From positions 38,892,108 through 38,956,107 of the forward strand of contig NC_023758.2 of assembly GCF_000499845.2 (NCBI RefSeq): a stretch of DNA of 64,000 bases, in the 5' to 3' direction. Below the pieces are notes generated by a model, which saw only the letters and a program-made list of their open reading frames with translations, was not told the origin of the DNA and ran no database searches. The translations under genes were made by a program, and so were the position numbers. How positions within the stretch are numbered: the first letter of the stretch is position 1; every line of letters starts with the position of its first letter. Source of the stretch: Phaseolus vulgaris. Its lineage: Eukaryota; Streptophyta; Magnoliopsida; Fabales; Fabaceae. This document shows, in pieces, positions 46,283 to 59,345 of the stretch.

Positions 46283-49115
46283 TTATAAAACTCTTTATGC
46301 CGAGTCTATTTCTCATGATCAGGATACAAACAATATGGAAGATTTTATTAGTACTTATATTCCTGAGCTGGTTTTCTCTGAGGAGAATATGATGTTGCTT
46401 AAGTGTCCTGATTTTTTGGAAATCAAGAATGCTGTTTTTAACCTTAATGATAATAGTGCTCCTGGTCCTAATGGCTTTGGTGGTGTTTTTTATCATTCTT
46501 GTTGGGATATTATTGGGACAGATGTTTGTAATGCAGTCCAACAGTTTTTTAAACAAAACTGAGTTCTCCCTGGAATGAACAGTAATGTGGTATCTCTTAT
46601 TCCTAAGATTCAGGGTGCTGAATCTATTAAAGATTACAGGCAGATTGTTGTTGCTAATTTTAAATTTAAGATTATTTCCAAGATTTTGGCAGATCGGCTT
46701 GCTCTTGTGGCTGCCAGAATTATTTCTCCTAATCAGTATGGGTTTGTGCAGGGCAGACAAATTCAAGATTGTATTAGTATTGCTTCTGAAGCTATTAACT
46801 TGCTTTCTAAAAAGGTTCACGAAGGCAATGTGGCTTACAAAGTTGATATTCACAAAGCTTTTGACACTCTAAGTTGGAAGTTTTTACTATCAGTTTTGTC
46901 ACGCTTTGGTTTTCACCCCTCGTTTGTCGGTTGGATTAGTACTATTCTCCGTTCAGCTATGCTTTCTATAAGAATAAATGGTAGTTTGGTGGGTTTTTTT
47001 CCTTGTAGTAGAGGTGTTAAACAAGGTGATCCTTTGGCTCCTATACTTTTTTGTCTTGCAGAGGAAGTTCTTAGTAGAGGTCTCTCAAAGCTTGTGAATG
47101 ATAAGAAGATTCTACATATGGCTAGTCCACAAGGTTTTCTCACTCCCTCTCATATTTTATATGCGGATGACATTTTTATTTTATGTAGGGCGGATAATAA
47201 GTCTCTTAGAAATTTGAGTAATTTTCTTAAAACATATGGTGATTTCTCTGGTCAATATGTTAATAATTCTAAGAGTAGTTTTTTCACCATGGATAATTCT
47301 ACAAGATTTGTCACCAAAATTCAGCGTATTCTTTCTTGTAGTCATGGTTGTTTGCCTTTCACTTATTTAGGAGTGCCTATCTTTGTTGGTGCTCCAAGGG
47401 GTCGTTTTCTTCAACCTCTGGCTGATAAAGTCAAATTGAAGCTAGCTTCTTGGAAAGGTAAATCTCTTAGCATGATGGGTCGAGTTCAGTTGGTCAATAC
47501 GGTAATTACGGGTCTTCTAGCTTATAGTTTTAATTTGTATAAATGGCTTGTTTCTCTTCTTAAGCAAGTTGAACAGTGGTGTCGAAATTTTATCTGGACT
47601 GGTGATATTCTGAAAAAAGGTATAGCTACTATTAATTGGGATACGATTTGTTCTCCCCTTGAGAATGGAGGTTTGAAAATTATTAACCTTCACCATGAAA
47701 ATAATGCATATCTTCTTAAGCTTGCTTGGAACTTTGCTTATAGCAACAAGCCTTGGTCTTAGCTCTTGAAAGCTAGAGTCCTTAAATCAAAATACGAGTT
47801 TCGAATGGTTTATAGATCGTCATCTCTTTGGCCTGGAATTAAGCAGTTTTATTCTACTATACTTGATTATACTTCTTGGACTGTTGGTACAGGTTCTCTT
47901 ATTAATTTTTGGAATGATAAATGGTGTGCTACTACTTCTTTAGCAAATATTGCAGGATTATCTGATGGTGCTAGTATTCCGGATACAGTCTCTCAGTTTT
48001 GGACAGGTGGTGATTGGAATATTCCATTGTCTTTACAGCAGATGCCTCATCTTTTTAGTCATATCATGGTTAGGGCGGTACAGGATATTCCTAATTGGAT
48101 TCTAGATGAGTCTGGTCGTCTCACTCTTAAATCAGCTAGGACTTTTTTCTTGGATCCAGGGGTTTCCTGTGGTTGGGGTAAATTTATTTGGTCTTCATAT
48201 ATTCTGCCCTCCAAAACTCTTGTCCTTTGGAAAGTTTTTCATGGGCGGCTTCCTACAGATCAGCATATTCAAAATAAAGGTTTGCATATTTGTTCTATGT
48301 GTACGCTTTGTGAAAAGCACGAGGAATCTATTCAACATTTATTTTTTGAATGTGCTAATGCTTTGAGTATTTGGAGTTGGGTTCATCACATTTTTCCTAC
48401 TTATCATTTCTCTAATAAGGATGATCTTCTTTCTTTTATTAAGAGTGATGGTAGTCCGTTGGTTAAATTAATTAAGCTAGCTGTGATAACTTTTTCTATT
48501 TGGATGATATGGCGTATGAGGAATTATGCTCGTTTTCAGGATATGATTGAGGTTTCTAGGGCTATTTTGGTTATTAAAGACTTAACTTGTCTAGTGGGTA
48601 ATTCGTCTAAAGCTTCAATGAAGAATGATATGTTTGATTTCAATGTGCTAAAGTTTTTTGGTATTAACACTCGTACTGGTAAAGTTCTACGTCCTCTTCC
48701 TGTTAGATGGGAGTTTCCTTCACCAGGATGGGTTAAAATTAACACTGATGGAGCTGCTAGGGGATATCCTGATCTTGCTACTTGCGGAGGTATTTTTCGT
48801 GGGAGTATGGGGGAATTTATTGGAGCTTTTTCTGCGTTTCTTAAAGTTCAGACTGCTCTGGTTGCTGAGTTTTATGGGGTTATACATGCTATGGAGGAAG
48901 CTCAAAAGATGGGGCTTACTAATGTATGGCTGGAATGTGATTCTGCTCTGGTTTGTGCTGCGTTTACTGCTAGGACAAATGTTCCTTGGATGCTTCGTAA
49001 TCGATGGAATGCTTGTCTTAATTACTGTGGGAAAATTAGGTTTACGGTTACTCATATTTTTCGTGAAGGAAATGCGTGTGCTGATAAGTTGGCTAATTTA
49101 GGATTTTTTTCATAG
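46105..49115 (+). pseudogene. LINE ORF2, 3' segment: reverse transcriptase, zinc-binding region, RNase H
   Basis: One frame with two stops (TGA 46560-46562, TAG 47760-47762). Order: RT N-terminus (WFKDGDRNTAFFH; PGPNGFGGVFY), RT core (VVSLIPKI, YKVDIHKAFDTLSW, SRGVKQGDPLAPILF, HILYADDIFIL at about 47154), the plant zf-RVT region (WSSYILPSKTLVLWKVFHGRLP, CTLCEKHEESIQHLFFEC, near 48190-48350) and an RNase H domain with DEDD-type residues (INTDGAARG, AEFYG, ECDSAL, NACADKLA, 48735-49100). Both stops fit one-step transitions from Trp and Gln codons. Confidence 0.88.
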
Positions 49116-49639
49116 AGAATCTTTTCTTTGGTATAATAGGCTTCCACCTTGTCTGTTCTTAGAATTCTTTATGAATAGGTATAGTCTACCTATGTATCGT
49201 TTTTGTTAACATATGGGTTTTGGTCTAGTTCCCCCGTATTTTTGTATTTTCTTTCTTTTTTCTTTTGTTTAATAATACTTTTTTCATGTGATGGTAAATG
49301 ATTGTTGTTACTTGAGGTGTTAGCCTAGCTGAGATCTTAAGTGGCATAGTGATGCCTAACATGAAAGCTTTTATTTAAAAAAAAAAAGATTTAAGGAAAG
49401 AATACATCTTGTACGCAAACGTAGAGAGTCGTCGCGCTACCACCAGCGTCTTGGCAGACTATCGCGCTGCCGCTGACCATCATCCACAACTCCTGCACCA
49501 CCACCAAGTTGGAGAATGAACAACCACCCACACAAACTCTAACCGCTCCAAATCTCTTCGGAAGAAAGAGAACAAAGCAAAAATCTAATATTCCTTTATT
49601 CACATTGTTTCAAAAATAATTCAAAATTAACACATAGGA

Positions 49640-50816
49640 AACTATTTTCCTCTTCTGCATGGGATGCATGGCCATCTCTGAAGAAATAACATCATTTTCT
49701 CCTTCATCAAAGGTGTCTTCCTCATCTTCAATCATATCTTGAAGAAATGAAGAAACAATTCGTAAATCATTATCAAATTGTTGGGAAACCTGACTATTTT
49801 TAGGAAACAGCCCTACCTTCCAAGATTAATTTTGTCTAAATAATACCCTTCATCTTCCCTTATCCCTGTTAGACCCATTTTTCTTATCTCTCTGCCCATC
49901 CTCCTGTGTTACCTCAACCATAGAGACTGCCTTCACTGCTTTTCCATTATCACCTCGTACCCGCTTAGGCACATATTGCGTCTTCGATTGCAAAAATGGA
50001 TTCTTGAAACTTTCTTTAGCTCTATTCCATGACGTTCTGCAATTAGCAAGGCAGTGCCCAATCATTTTGCACTTATCACGACGGTTCTCCAATCTTTCGT
50101 AAGCCAAAGATACAAAGAAAGCAAAATCATCTCTCCCAATCAGTATAACACCCTGTAGCATAAACCCCGTAACTACGGTTGACAGTGTAATCATATAGGA
50201 AAGTGGAACTCCAACACCCCATACAAAAGAGAAAAGGATAAGGGCCTCCAGTACTCTAGTGGAAGACCCATAACACTGCCCAATTCTTTATGCAATCCCA
50301 TAGTTTCCATGTGCACCCGTTGAGAAACTGCTCCGCCGCCACCCCCATAAAACTCAGGTTTAGGATTCCAAGAACCCTCAAAGATCTTCAATGTAGGAAA
50401 AGGAAAACTCAGAATCCCTTACCAAGAGAAATCGCAAGCTACTGCCTCAGAGGATGCCGAAGAGTGTTTTTCACCCCCTAGAGAGCACGATTCCTTCATG
50501 AAGATGATATTTACTTGCTTCCATACCAGCCTTGTTCTCTGCTTCCAGTATTTTCACTGCAACGACATGGGGAAGGAAGCTTACATAACATGCATTATGC
50601 TGGCCCCTTGTTAAAAAGTTTTCGAGTAACTTGGGAAGAAGACAAGTTGAGATCAAGAAAGCTCCAAGGGATTAATAGAAGATCGCCATTCATCAAGAAA
50701 GCTCTATAGTTTTTAGAGATTTTCAATAAAGATCCATTGTAGTGAAGTTTGGCATGACAACTCCTTGTTTTCTTAAAAAAGACTTTGAAATTTCTAGTCG
50801 TGGTGGAGAGAGGCAA
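49640..50816 (-). pseudogene. Second LINE ORF1 remnant (DUF4283, zinc knuckle), degenerate
   Basis: On the minus strand, with frame changes: SKYHLHEGIVLSRG (near 50505), LGKGF (near 50420), IFEGSWNPKPEF, GLPLEYWRPLSF (near 50235), FAFFVSLAYERL (near 50110) and CKMIGHCLANC (near 50050), then a polar acidic tail (EDEEDTFDEGEND, near 49715). The order equals that of the LINE ORF1 at 38511, but the sequence is clearly a different family member. Confidence 0.7.
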
Positions 50817-52308
50817 AATTTGTCATTAATTTACTTGTTAAAAAATTATCTTATTTAATCTAAATTATGAAATTATTTTAAGGTGATTCTACCGTGCATC
50901 AGTGAAGCAGGCGGCGTATTGGTGGACCACTCTTTCTAACATTTAATATAATATGAAAACAATGAGTGGCTAAGATCAAGTTATAATACCTATATTTTAG
51001 TTCCTCATTAGAATATTTATATTTGTATTATTATAGTTCTTTGTGTGAGACACATCGTGTGAGAATATTTTATTGAAATTTACTCTATTAAATTTTACAA
51101 TCAACCATCATAATATCTCAAAAGTATTTCTTTGGAATTAAAATATCGGGACCTCTGTTAAGAAAAAATGGATAAGGTTATAGATCTTAACAAATTTTCA
51201 GAAGTTTATTTTATCAGTTACAATCAAACTGTGAGAGTCTACTTAGAGACTTCTGTGAGCTTCTTAAACCAGATTTGTTGACTTGCAATAATTTACTTTG
51301 TATGAAAAATAATATTTCAATAATACAAGTAATTAAAGTACTTAAAAACAAAAATCTATAATACAGGAGGTGCACTCCCAAATTCCCAATGTTCTCTTGA
51401 CTAAGAAAACCCTAAACCCAAACAGAACAAACAGATGACCACCACACGACAAGACCACAACAAACGGAGATCGCAGAGGATGACACACCACCATGATCGA
51501 AACAGAGACGATGACGATCGGAACAGAAACGCGAGAAGACTATGAAAGAGATAACGAGACACCATGATCGCAACAACACACCACAATCGGAATAAAGACG
51601 CACCACCACGAAGAATGCAAACGCACCCTAACGAGCAAGTTGAGTGTTTCTGATTTTGGGTTCAGAAATGGGTCATTTTGGATTTAAAGAAAAAGCCATC
51701 TGAACTCGGCAACTCGGTTGCAAACTTGCGAATTCAACCGAGTTTGCTCTAAAAACAAGTTCGCTTCTGAATCAACTCGTCCAAGTGAATGGGAACGTAA
51801 ACTCAGACAGTTAATTAACTCGCGAGTTGATAACCATGTTACACACCACGTTACTTAAAAGAATATTACACATTACCGAAACTAAACTCACATAGGCGGT
51901 TGCCAGGGGATATCGTTCTTAAAATCTTCTTCAATGCCCTTGCTTAGAACCGAATCTATATTTCTATACAGCATAAAGGATGCCCAAGATAAAAGCAGGA
52001 AGACCAAACTCCAACAGATCCACGTATAAGTACATATGTGCATGCAGGTATGCATTCCATATTAAAATTGCTAAAAATGTAAATTCACATAAGAAAATTT
52101 CATGCAGGTGGAAAGTTTAAGGGCTAATGTCTCTAACTAATATATAGAACCAGTGCAATCAGACAGCGCAAGCCATTTTGAAGAAATCGGTTACTAAGCT
52201 CACAATGCCAAACAAAAAGCACTCTTGGCAACTTCTCAATCACCGTTATGACAAAACTAATCAAATTGCAAGAACAACAATAAAGTGCAACTAAGAAGTA
52301 ATATAACT
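50817..52308. other. Intergenic between the LINE remnant and the PPR gene
   Basis: No gene recognised. 51400-51620 is richer in GC with 'ccaccac'/'atcgga' repetition, and 51690-51830 repeats 'aactcggcaactcgg'/'cgagttt' in both orientations, possibly part of another element. Confidence 0.45.
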
Positions 52309-53439
52309 CTACTCTTCAGCAGGCAAATTGAGCTTATAGCGACAGTACCTATTCGTTTTCCCTATCTCCCCAATCTCCTTCGCCTCTGAAATCATGCCCT
52401 CACTCACCAACTTATCCACCACGAGCTGCAGCAACGACGCGTCAACACGGCACCGGATATTGAAAATCTCCTTGCACATCTCAATTGCCGTCTTCAAATC
52501 ACCCTTCTCACAAAGGAAGGGAACAAGGGTAGAGTAAGTGTTCTTATGAGGGTCATCATCAGAGTTTGCAATCTCACCAAACCACTTCTTAGCTTCATCC
52601 AAATTACCCTCATTCACAAAACCTTTGATGACAGCATTGATGCAAAAGATGTTAGGCTTCACACCCACCTTCTCCATTTCCCTAAAGAGCTCAACAGCTT
52701 CAGCCGCTTTCTTCTCCCCAGCCAACCCCACCAACCTGGAACAGTAACTCCTCACATCAGGAGCAACATTCTTTGCACCCATTTGCCCCCACACCTTCTC
52801 ACCATCCTCAAAACAACCCTTTGAGTACAACCCATCAAGCAAAGTGTTGAACGTGATGGAATCAGGGTCCACACCCTTCTCCTCCATCTCCTTAACCACT
52901 GACAATGCCGAATCAAAGGAACCCTTTTCGCAAAACGCCTTAATGAGAGTGTTGTACGACACCAAATCAGGCTCGATTGAGAGCTGAGTGGGGAGGGCCC
53001 TGAAAAGCTCTTCAACGACGTCGTACTTCTTGGAGTGGAGGTATGCGGCCAAGAGGGCATTGAGAGAGAGCACGCTGCGGTCGCATTTTCGCTGGGGCAT
53101 TTCGTCGAACACCTTGCGCGCGTGTTTGGCCATGCCAGATTTACCATAAAGGGATATGAGGCGCGAAGAGAAACCCTCGTTGGAAATATCGGAGTACTGC
53201 TTTTGGTGTTCGAGGATGTCACGGACCCACCGGAAGCGCTTGGCACGGGCGAGGCGCCGCACTGTGTCCTCGTAGATGCCGGTTTTTTTGCGGAACCGGT
53301 CGATGTCGGAAGCTTTCTTGAACTTCTCCACTACGCTCTTTAACTTCACTTCCTTGTACAGATCCTCCGAGATGGACTTGATGCTAACGGTGGCAGGCTC
53401 TGTGGCGGTGCACAAAGCGCGGTGAAGAACGCGATACAT
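52309..53439 (-). CDS. P-class pentatricopeptide repeat protein, mitochondrial small-ribosomal-subunit type
   Basis: Single exon, 376 residues from MYRVLHRALCTATEPA. The frame is open further upstream (ATG at 53607 and at 53526), but this start gives a mitochondrial-type leader (Arg-rich, Ser/Thr-rich) and the family's usual length. After a helical lead (SIKSISEDLYKEVKLKSVVEKFKKASD, 19-45) about seven 35-residue PPR repeats follow (from 88 to 331), for example DLVSYNTLIKAFCEKGSFD (158-176) and DSITFNTLLDGLYSKGCFE (193-211). The sequence resembles Arabidopsis At1g55890/At3g13160, PPR proteins of the mitochondrial small ribosomal subunit. Such repeats bind RNA; in this subfamily the role is probably structural in the mitoribosome. 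No DYW or E domain. Confidence 0.88.
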   Translation of the reverse strand: MYRVLHRALCTATEPATVSIKSISEDLYKEVKLKSVVEKFKKASDIDRFRKKTGIYEDTVRRLARAKRFRWVRDILEHQKQYSDISNEGFSSRLISLYGKSGMAKHARKVFDEMPQRKCDRSVLSLNALLAAYLHSKKYDVVEELFRALPTQLSIEPDLVSYNTLIKAFCEKGSFDSALSVVKEMEEKGVDPDSITFNTLLDGLYSKGCFEDGEKVWGQMGAKNVAPDVRSYCSRLVGLAGEKKAAEAVELFREMEKVGVKPNIFCINAVIKGFVNEGNLDEAKKWFGEIANSDDDPHKNTYSTLVPFLCEKGDLKTAIEMCKEIFNIRCRVDASLLQLVVDKLVSEGMISEAKEIGEIGKTNRYCRYKLNLPAEE

Positions 53440-56400
53440 TTTGTGATGTTCTTTTGTGTTCTGCTGCTGCGAAGCACAAGAGCTAAACAATGTCTCGTGC
53501 TCGTGCCACTGACATAATGGAGCCATTGCTTTTGCAAATGTTTTAAAGTTGGGCTTGGAGAACATTTGGCCCAAACATTTTGGACCATCTATTTTACATT
53601 TTTCCATGTGCACCACATAAAATGCTTGACCATATCTTCTTTATTTTATAATGGACTCACGAATATACATTCTCAAAATTCTATTACCAAATGAATGGGG
53701 TGTCCTAGAATTTTATGGGTAGTACATCCTCTATTTTAGCTCCCTATGATTGTGGACAATTAAAACAAAACTGGTTTTAAGGCTTTTTTATTCCTTACAC
53801 CCATAATTTTTTTTGTGCTCATTGTAAATAGTAAACTAGTTAATATAATATAAATTTAAAAGATGTTTTAGATGACCTTTTAAAACTAAATAAGTTTTTT
53901 AATAAAAGTCTTGATTTATTTCTTGAAAAAAAAAATCATATATACAATTGGACTGCTAAAACGAGGCACTCCATTTGACCTAATTCACTTTGATTCACCT
54001 ACTATATAGACTGATCTGATCTAATTAATTAAGAATAAAATAAAAAGATATTTTGTCTGGTCTAAACCGCTACAAATTGTTAGGTTAGACAGTCAAAATA
54101 ATTAATTGTGTTGTAGCAAAGTCATTATGCATACCAAAAGTTAAAAAAAAAAATTATTGATTAATTAGATATTATTTAAAAAATTATAAAATTTATCCGT
54201 ATTTATAGTAATTTTATTATTAATAAAATTTATAAACTAATTTCTAAATTGTTATCTAATTAACTATCAATAAATTTTTAGTTTTTATATCTAATTTAAT
54301 TAAATATAGTAATTATTTAACTTTTGTCTAAAAAATTAATTTTTTAATGAGTTATAAAATAATATCTAACTTAATCAATCATTAATTATATTTTTTATAA
54401 ATTAATTGTTATTTAATTATTATTTTTAGTCTTAAAGACTTTTCAAATGCTAATAAGAGTAATAAATTAAACAAAATTCTCTAATTTTGATATAAATATA
54501 AGTAGCACTAAACTAAGTTTACCTTATTTAGTAAAACGATCTTTAAAATACAATTAATTAAATTCATATTTTATTTTTAATAATCTGGGAACTCAATTAT
54601 AAATAGAGGCAAAAACAAGTTAGGCTAGAAAAAACTTTTGATAGGCTTAAACTTAACATTCAACAAAAGATCAAAGCCTAATTTTAACTTATTTATTTGT
54701 CATAAATATTTTTGAAGGTGTGTATTTCTTTCCGTTAAGGTTTAACTTAACCTAGAGTATATTTGTTACAAACTTTTCAAAAGACTAGTAAATTTATTGT
54801 ATCATTAACTTAGATAAACTCATTAATTATTATAATTTTATATTATTAAATTATATATATATATATATATATATTTATTTATATTTACAGGTGTTATGAT
54901 AATAGTTTGACATCTCTTATAAGAATTGTAGTTAAAGACAATATAAAAACACTATCTTTTGATAATTTTTTGAAATGGACTTGAAGTCTTGTGCACTCAA
55001 GGAGTGTGTTACGTAAGTGGTTAAAGATCTTAATTTGGTTTGGACATGTTGGTTTAAGTGATAATGATATTGGAGAAGTTGTTAAGGATCTTGATCTTCA
55101 AGGATTTAATCTTAATCTTGATATTATAATTACAAGGTAATTTTTTAATATAAAAAACTAATTATAATATATTTAAAATATTTTTTATAAAAAATTATTT
55201 TATATAAAAAAGGTAAAATTAAAATTAGTTTTAGTTCCTAAGTTTTTATGGTGAGGTAGACAATGACTCATCACTAACAGGATGAATATTATAATATAGT
55301 TGATATTGGAACTCTGTTGTCATACTAAAAAAAAAATTAACATTGTTTATTATCAATAACTTATTTCAATCGTTCTTGTACTACAAACATCTTAAATCTT
55401 TAAAGTTTGAATCATGGACGAAAATCAATTTTACATTACTGCACAATATAAAAACATATTTAAACTTTAATTATTTATTTAAGAATATATTTTAAATAAA
55501 ATATAAATTCATGTTTGATTACTTGGAACCTTCAACATGAGTTAACATGCTTTATTGTTAATGAAGGAAAACAAATACATGAATTTAATACATTATAATA
55601 AACTTAATAAACAATACTAATAACAATTATTATTGTTATAAAATATGATATTAAAATAGAGATATAATAGAGAATAAAATATTTTCATATAATTCTTTAC
55701 CTAATAGATAGTTTTTATTGATATAAAATGTAACTAAAATGTTACTCCATATTAAAACTACTAAGAAATGAAAAATATAGAATATGAAAGATCAATGAAC
55801 AAATACCACCATAAAAAAAAACTTCATGACACCACAAAATCATTTATTTATATTTATTTATGTTAGATATAAAAGGCTTAGAAAGCTTAAAACTAATCTT
55901 TTGAATTAAATAAAATTTTATAGAAGTTTAAATTTAACTTACTTTCTACAAAAATGTATGGTCTAACTTGACTATAATTTGTGAAAATAGATCATCCAAC
56001 AAGTTTCATAGACCAACAAATAAAATTAAATTATGAAAATAAGTATTTTTACCCCATGTTGATCTTATTTTTTTTATTTTTTTTTATCAGCATGTATAAG
56101 ACCACATGTTGGTCTTATACAACAAGCCATTTTGGTTGGTTTAAAAATATAGAAAAATAATGTACATAAAAATTAAATCAAATATTTTTTAAAACTTAAG
56201 TTATATATATGAACTTAATCTTAATTTTTAGATAAAATAATTCAATATGTAAAAATTAATACTTATATATGTCTTAATAAATTATTATTTTAAATAATAA
56301 TAATAATAATAATTTAAAAGAGTAAGTTTCACCTAATCTAAAAATCATTAAATATTATTTTAGAGACAAAAAATTACTGGTATCTAAAATAATTTATATT

Positions 56401-58326
56401 ATTAATGAAATTTATAAATTAGTTTAAATTGATATTTAATTAGTTACTAAGATTTTATCTATCAATTATTTTAGATTCTAAAATTGGTAGTTAAAACTTT
56501 GATAGCTAATTAGATACTAATTAACTAATTATCTTTACTAATTTAGAAAGTAATTTATAAATTTAGAAGCTAATTTATAAATTTAAAAATTAATTTAGAT
56601 ACCAATAATTTTTTAATTTATAAAATAACATATAATTTAATAATTATTTATTTTTTTAATTTTAAAATTAATTTTTATTTAATAATTTTATAGTAGTGTT
56701 AATTTAGAAACTACTTTCTTTTACTTAACTTAATTTGACTCATCTGCCGACTTAATTATAAGTAAATCTAAACTACTTTTATACCCTAATTAATAGTACT
56801 ACACCAAAAATTCCATTCAATTACTTGAAATTCTATTTCTAAACATTTTTCTTTCTTTGATATGAAATTTTAGTGAAGGGAACTTTATTAAAAAAACTAA
56901 ATGTGATTAAGGGTTAAACAAATTTGTAGTCCTGTAAAATGAATGTGTTTTATTCTTTTTAGTATTATATGATACTCATTAGTAATTTATTTATATGTTT
57001 AATGGAAAGTCAAGCGACTATTTCAAGTGGGTACATAGACGAATGTACATCAATAAGTGTTGAATGTATTTTATGATAATAATTCTATTGTATATAATAT
57101 ATTTAATGTACTTAATTATATTTGCAATGATAAAACCTTATAGATTTCTATTAGATTGTTTAAGTCTTAATAATATTTATTATTCTTCTTGTTATAAGTG
57201 GATGAAAACACACTCAGGAACCGCCGAAGCGTGAGGAATTCATTCAATAAATCAGGATCATCAACAATTACATATAATAGTTTTGACCTTTACTATAATT
57301 CAGTTCAACGAAGACTTTGAGTTTGCAATTAATAAAATTCATTAATCTAGTTTGAAGTAAATACGGTGATGAATTATAATTAACTATTTTAAACTTGGGA
57401 TCGCTTAGAAATTCATATAGGTAGCGTTTTAATTATTACAAATAGAACTAGAATTCAATGTTATAAAATGAACTAAATAATTAACCATTTTTATTTTCTT
57501 CTCAGCCTAGCATTGGAACTGTTCATGTAGCAGAACAACATTCTCAAAAACCCAACCACCTCTTGCCCCCACAGTCTCAAGCAGCCTATGAAACGTTACT
57601 GGCTCACATTCTCCTGCTGCTCAAATGGAATCAAACATAACATATATATGAATTCCATTATAAATTCATATATATTTTTAAAATAAAAGAAAAAGGAGAC
57701 ACGAGGTTAAATCATAAAAAATGCTGAACAAAAAGGGTCAAAACATTTGCTTTTGGTTTGTTTACACACCAACTCCTACTTTTTTTCTAAAAAATGTTTG
57801 TGTAGTAGTTATGCCAAATAAAATATTAGTGAATAAATTATCTACTTTTGTTTGATAAAAAGAATGGATACAATCTTATGGTATAACTATATACTTTGTA
57901 AGAATTGACACATTTCTAAAATTCAACATTTTTAATAGAAGTAAAACAAAAATTGGTATAAGGCTTTTGAAAGAACACTTTATTATCAACTTGGTCGCGT
58001 GTGAATTAATTTTATCAATTTGCTGCGAATTAACATTTTAGTCCTTTTAACTAAACTAGAAGGAAACATTATAAATGTTGAAGTTTAAAAAATAAAATTA
58101 TAAAATTAAAGGACCACGCACATACATAATTAGCAAATATTTTCATAGAATTGAATTGATTTCTGTTGTGCAAGGTAATATTGATGATTGTCATGTGATC
58201 TCGACTTCATGAACTTATTGGATGGCATTATAATTTTTGAGTTTGGACATTTCTTCACATAAATGGAAGACCAGAACCCAAATAAGAGAAAAGAGTAGCA
58301 GCCATCCTCAGCCAAACGCACCCTCG
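53440..58326. other. Long AT-rich intergenic region
   Basis: No coding sequence recognised. Contains (AT)n at 54850-54875, short TAA runs near 56295, and diverged fold-back MITE copies at about 54146-54430 and 56333-56698. A TATA-like 'ttataaaat' on the minus strand is at 53642-53650, upstream of the PPR gene. Confidence 0.5.
56333..56698. mobile_element. Diverged CACTA-type fold-back MITE
   Basis: Right end 'aataattttatagtagtg' (CACTACTATAAAATT on the other strand). The interior matches the family (attttagagac.aaaaaatta, ttagaaactaatttataaattt). Left end worn. Confidence 0.45.
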
Positions 58327-59345
58327 TCACTGATCTATAAATCCAACACCCTTCCTTCCACCAACCTTGAGCATAAGACCTGAACCCACATCCAATTTCA
58401 ATGTCAAAACTCTTTTCTGATTGTACAAAATCCAATGATAAAGAGAAAAATTATTAACGATAACAGAATAACAATAATCATTATATACGACCTGTTTGTA
58501 TACAAATTAGAAATGCTTGAGGGAAAAAAATATTTTTCTCTAATTTTGTATCAAATGATACTCATAAACACAGCCAAGCATCCTGAAAATTTATGTCTGG
58601 GATTAAACTTGCAAGCCTATTAATTCTCGGTTTATTGCAACTTATACATCAAAAACCAAAATAAACAAAAAATATTACATGGAACAGAATCAAATAGTGT
58701 TGGCCAATTTCTTTGTGATAGCATAACTAATATTTATTAACTCTTCCATTGTTGCGTACTGTCTCATATGACTGAAAAAACCATACAGTAATATCTGTAA
58801 AAACAGCAATGAACTCGACACAAACAAACCATAATGCATGAATGTAAAGAGAGAGAGAGAGAGAGAAAGATGGATGTACCCGAATGAGATCTACAAATTG
58901 GAGAATCTTCAAAGCGAGAGAGTGAAAGGTGTTTTAAGGCAAGACCGATATCAATAAGAATGAGTCCGGAGGAAGGATCAGTGACTATGATATCCTTGAC
59001 AGGTAGCCATAGGAAAAGCTCTTGCCGAGACATCCCTTCGAACACCTTCAGTTGTCCGAAACTTAGGTTAGCCCTCACCACGCTGTCAAAGAACACCCTG
59101 GTCTCGTACTGAGCCAGACAGGGACGATCCAGGTGCACCTCCAACCGACCCGTTTGGTCCAAATCGTATGACCTCACACTCTGAGGGAAGAGCCCCGCCG
59201 GCAACCCATGCCTGTGGAGCACCTTGTGAAGATCAGATGAATTATCTTGTGCTGCTGTCCCGGTGAGAGGAAGAAGGATGATAATAAGAAGAAGAAAGAG
59301 GGGTGTGGGAATGGGAACAGCACAAGATCTGAGTGTCAGAGACAT
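58327..59345 (-). CDS. DUF538 family secreted protein, two exons
   Basis: Exon 1 (59345-58880) starts MSLTLRSCAVPIP with a clear signal peptide (LFLLLIIILLPLTGTAA, about residues 16-32), then the DUF538 core: LPAGLFPQSVRSYDL, GRLEVHLDRPCLAQYET, VVRANLSFGQLKVFEG, QELFLWLPVKDIIV, DPSSGLILIDIGLALKHLS and FEDSPIC. The only in-frame codon further upstream that could start is a GTG, so 59345 is chosen. I place the donor at 58879 (gtacat) and a short exon 2 at 58379-58327, giving a C-terminus GLMLKVGGRKGVGFIDQ in matching phase and 172 residues in all. The acceptor is weak; without splicing the frame would end at 58764. DUF538 proteins are plant-specific, with a BPI-like fold and stress or trichome links; activity unknown. 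Confidence 0.8.
58846..58868. repeat. Short (GA)n tract in the DUF538 intron
   Basis: On the gene's strand this is a CT run just after the donor. Confidence 0.8.

Larger units (their letters stand above)
38196..49387 (+). mobile_element. L1-type LINE, about 6.3 kb, split by nested insertions
   Basis: A 5' leader (38196-38510, locally GC-rich), ORF1, ORF2 (endonuclease, RT, zinc-binding region, RNase H), 3' UTR and an 11-A tail (49377-49387). A 12-bp string AAAAAAGATTTA occurs at 38184-38195 and at 49382-49393 and is the likely target duplication, overlapping the poly(A). The middle (41211-46104) is taken up by a solo LTR and a gypsy-derived insert. The full 5' end and low divergence suggest a fairly young copy. 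Confidence 0.8.

Noticed and set aside
46221..46853. 210-residue minus-strand ORF
   Set aside because: Antisense shadow of LINE ORF2 reverse transcriptase.
53035..53343. 102-residue plus-strand ORF
   Set aside because: Antisense of the PPR gene.
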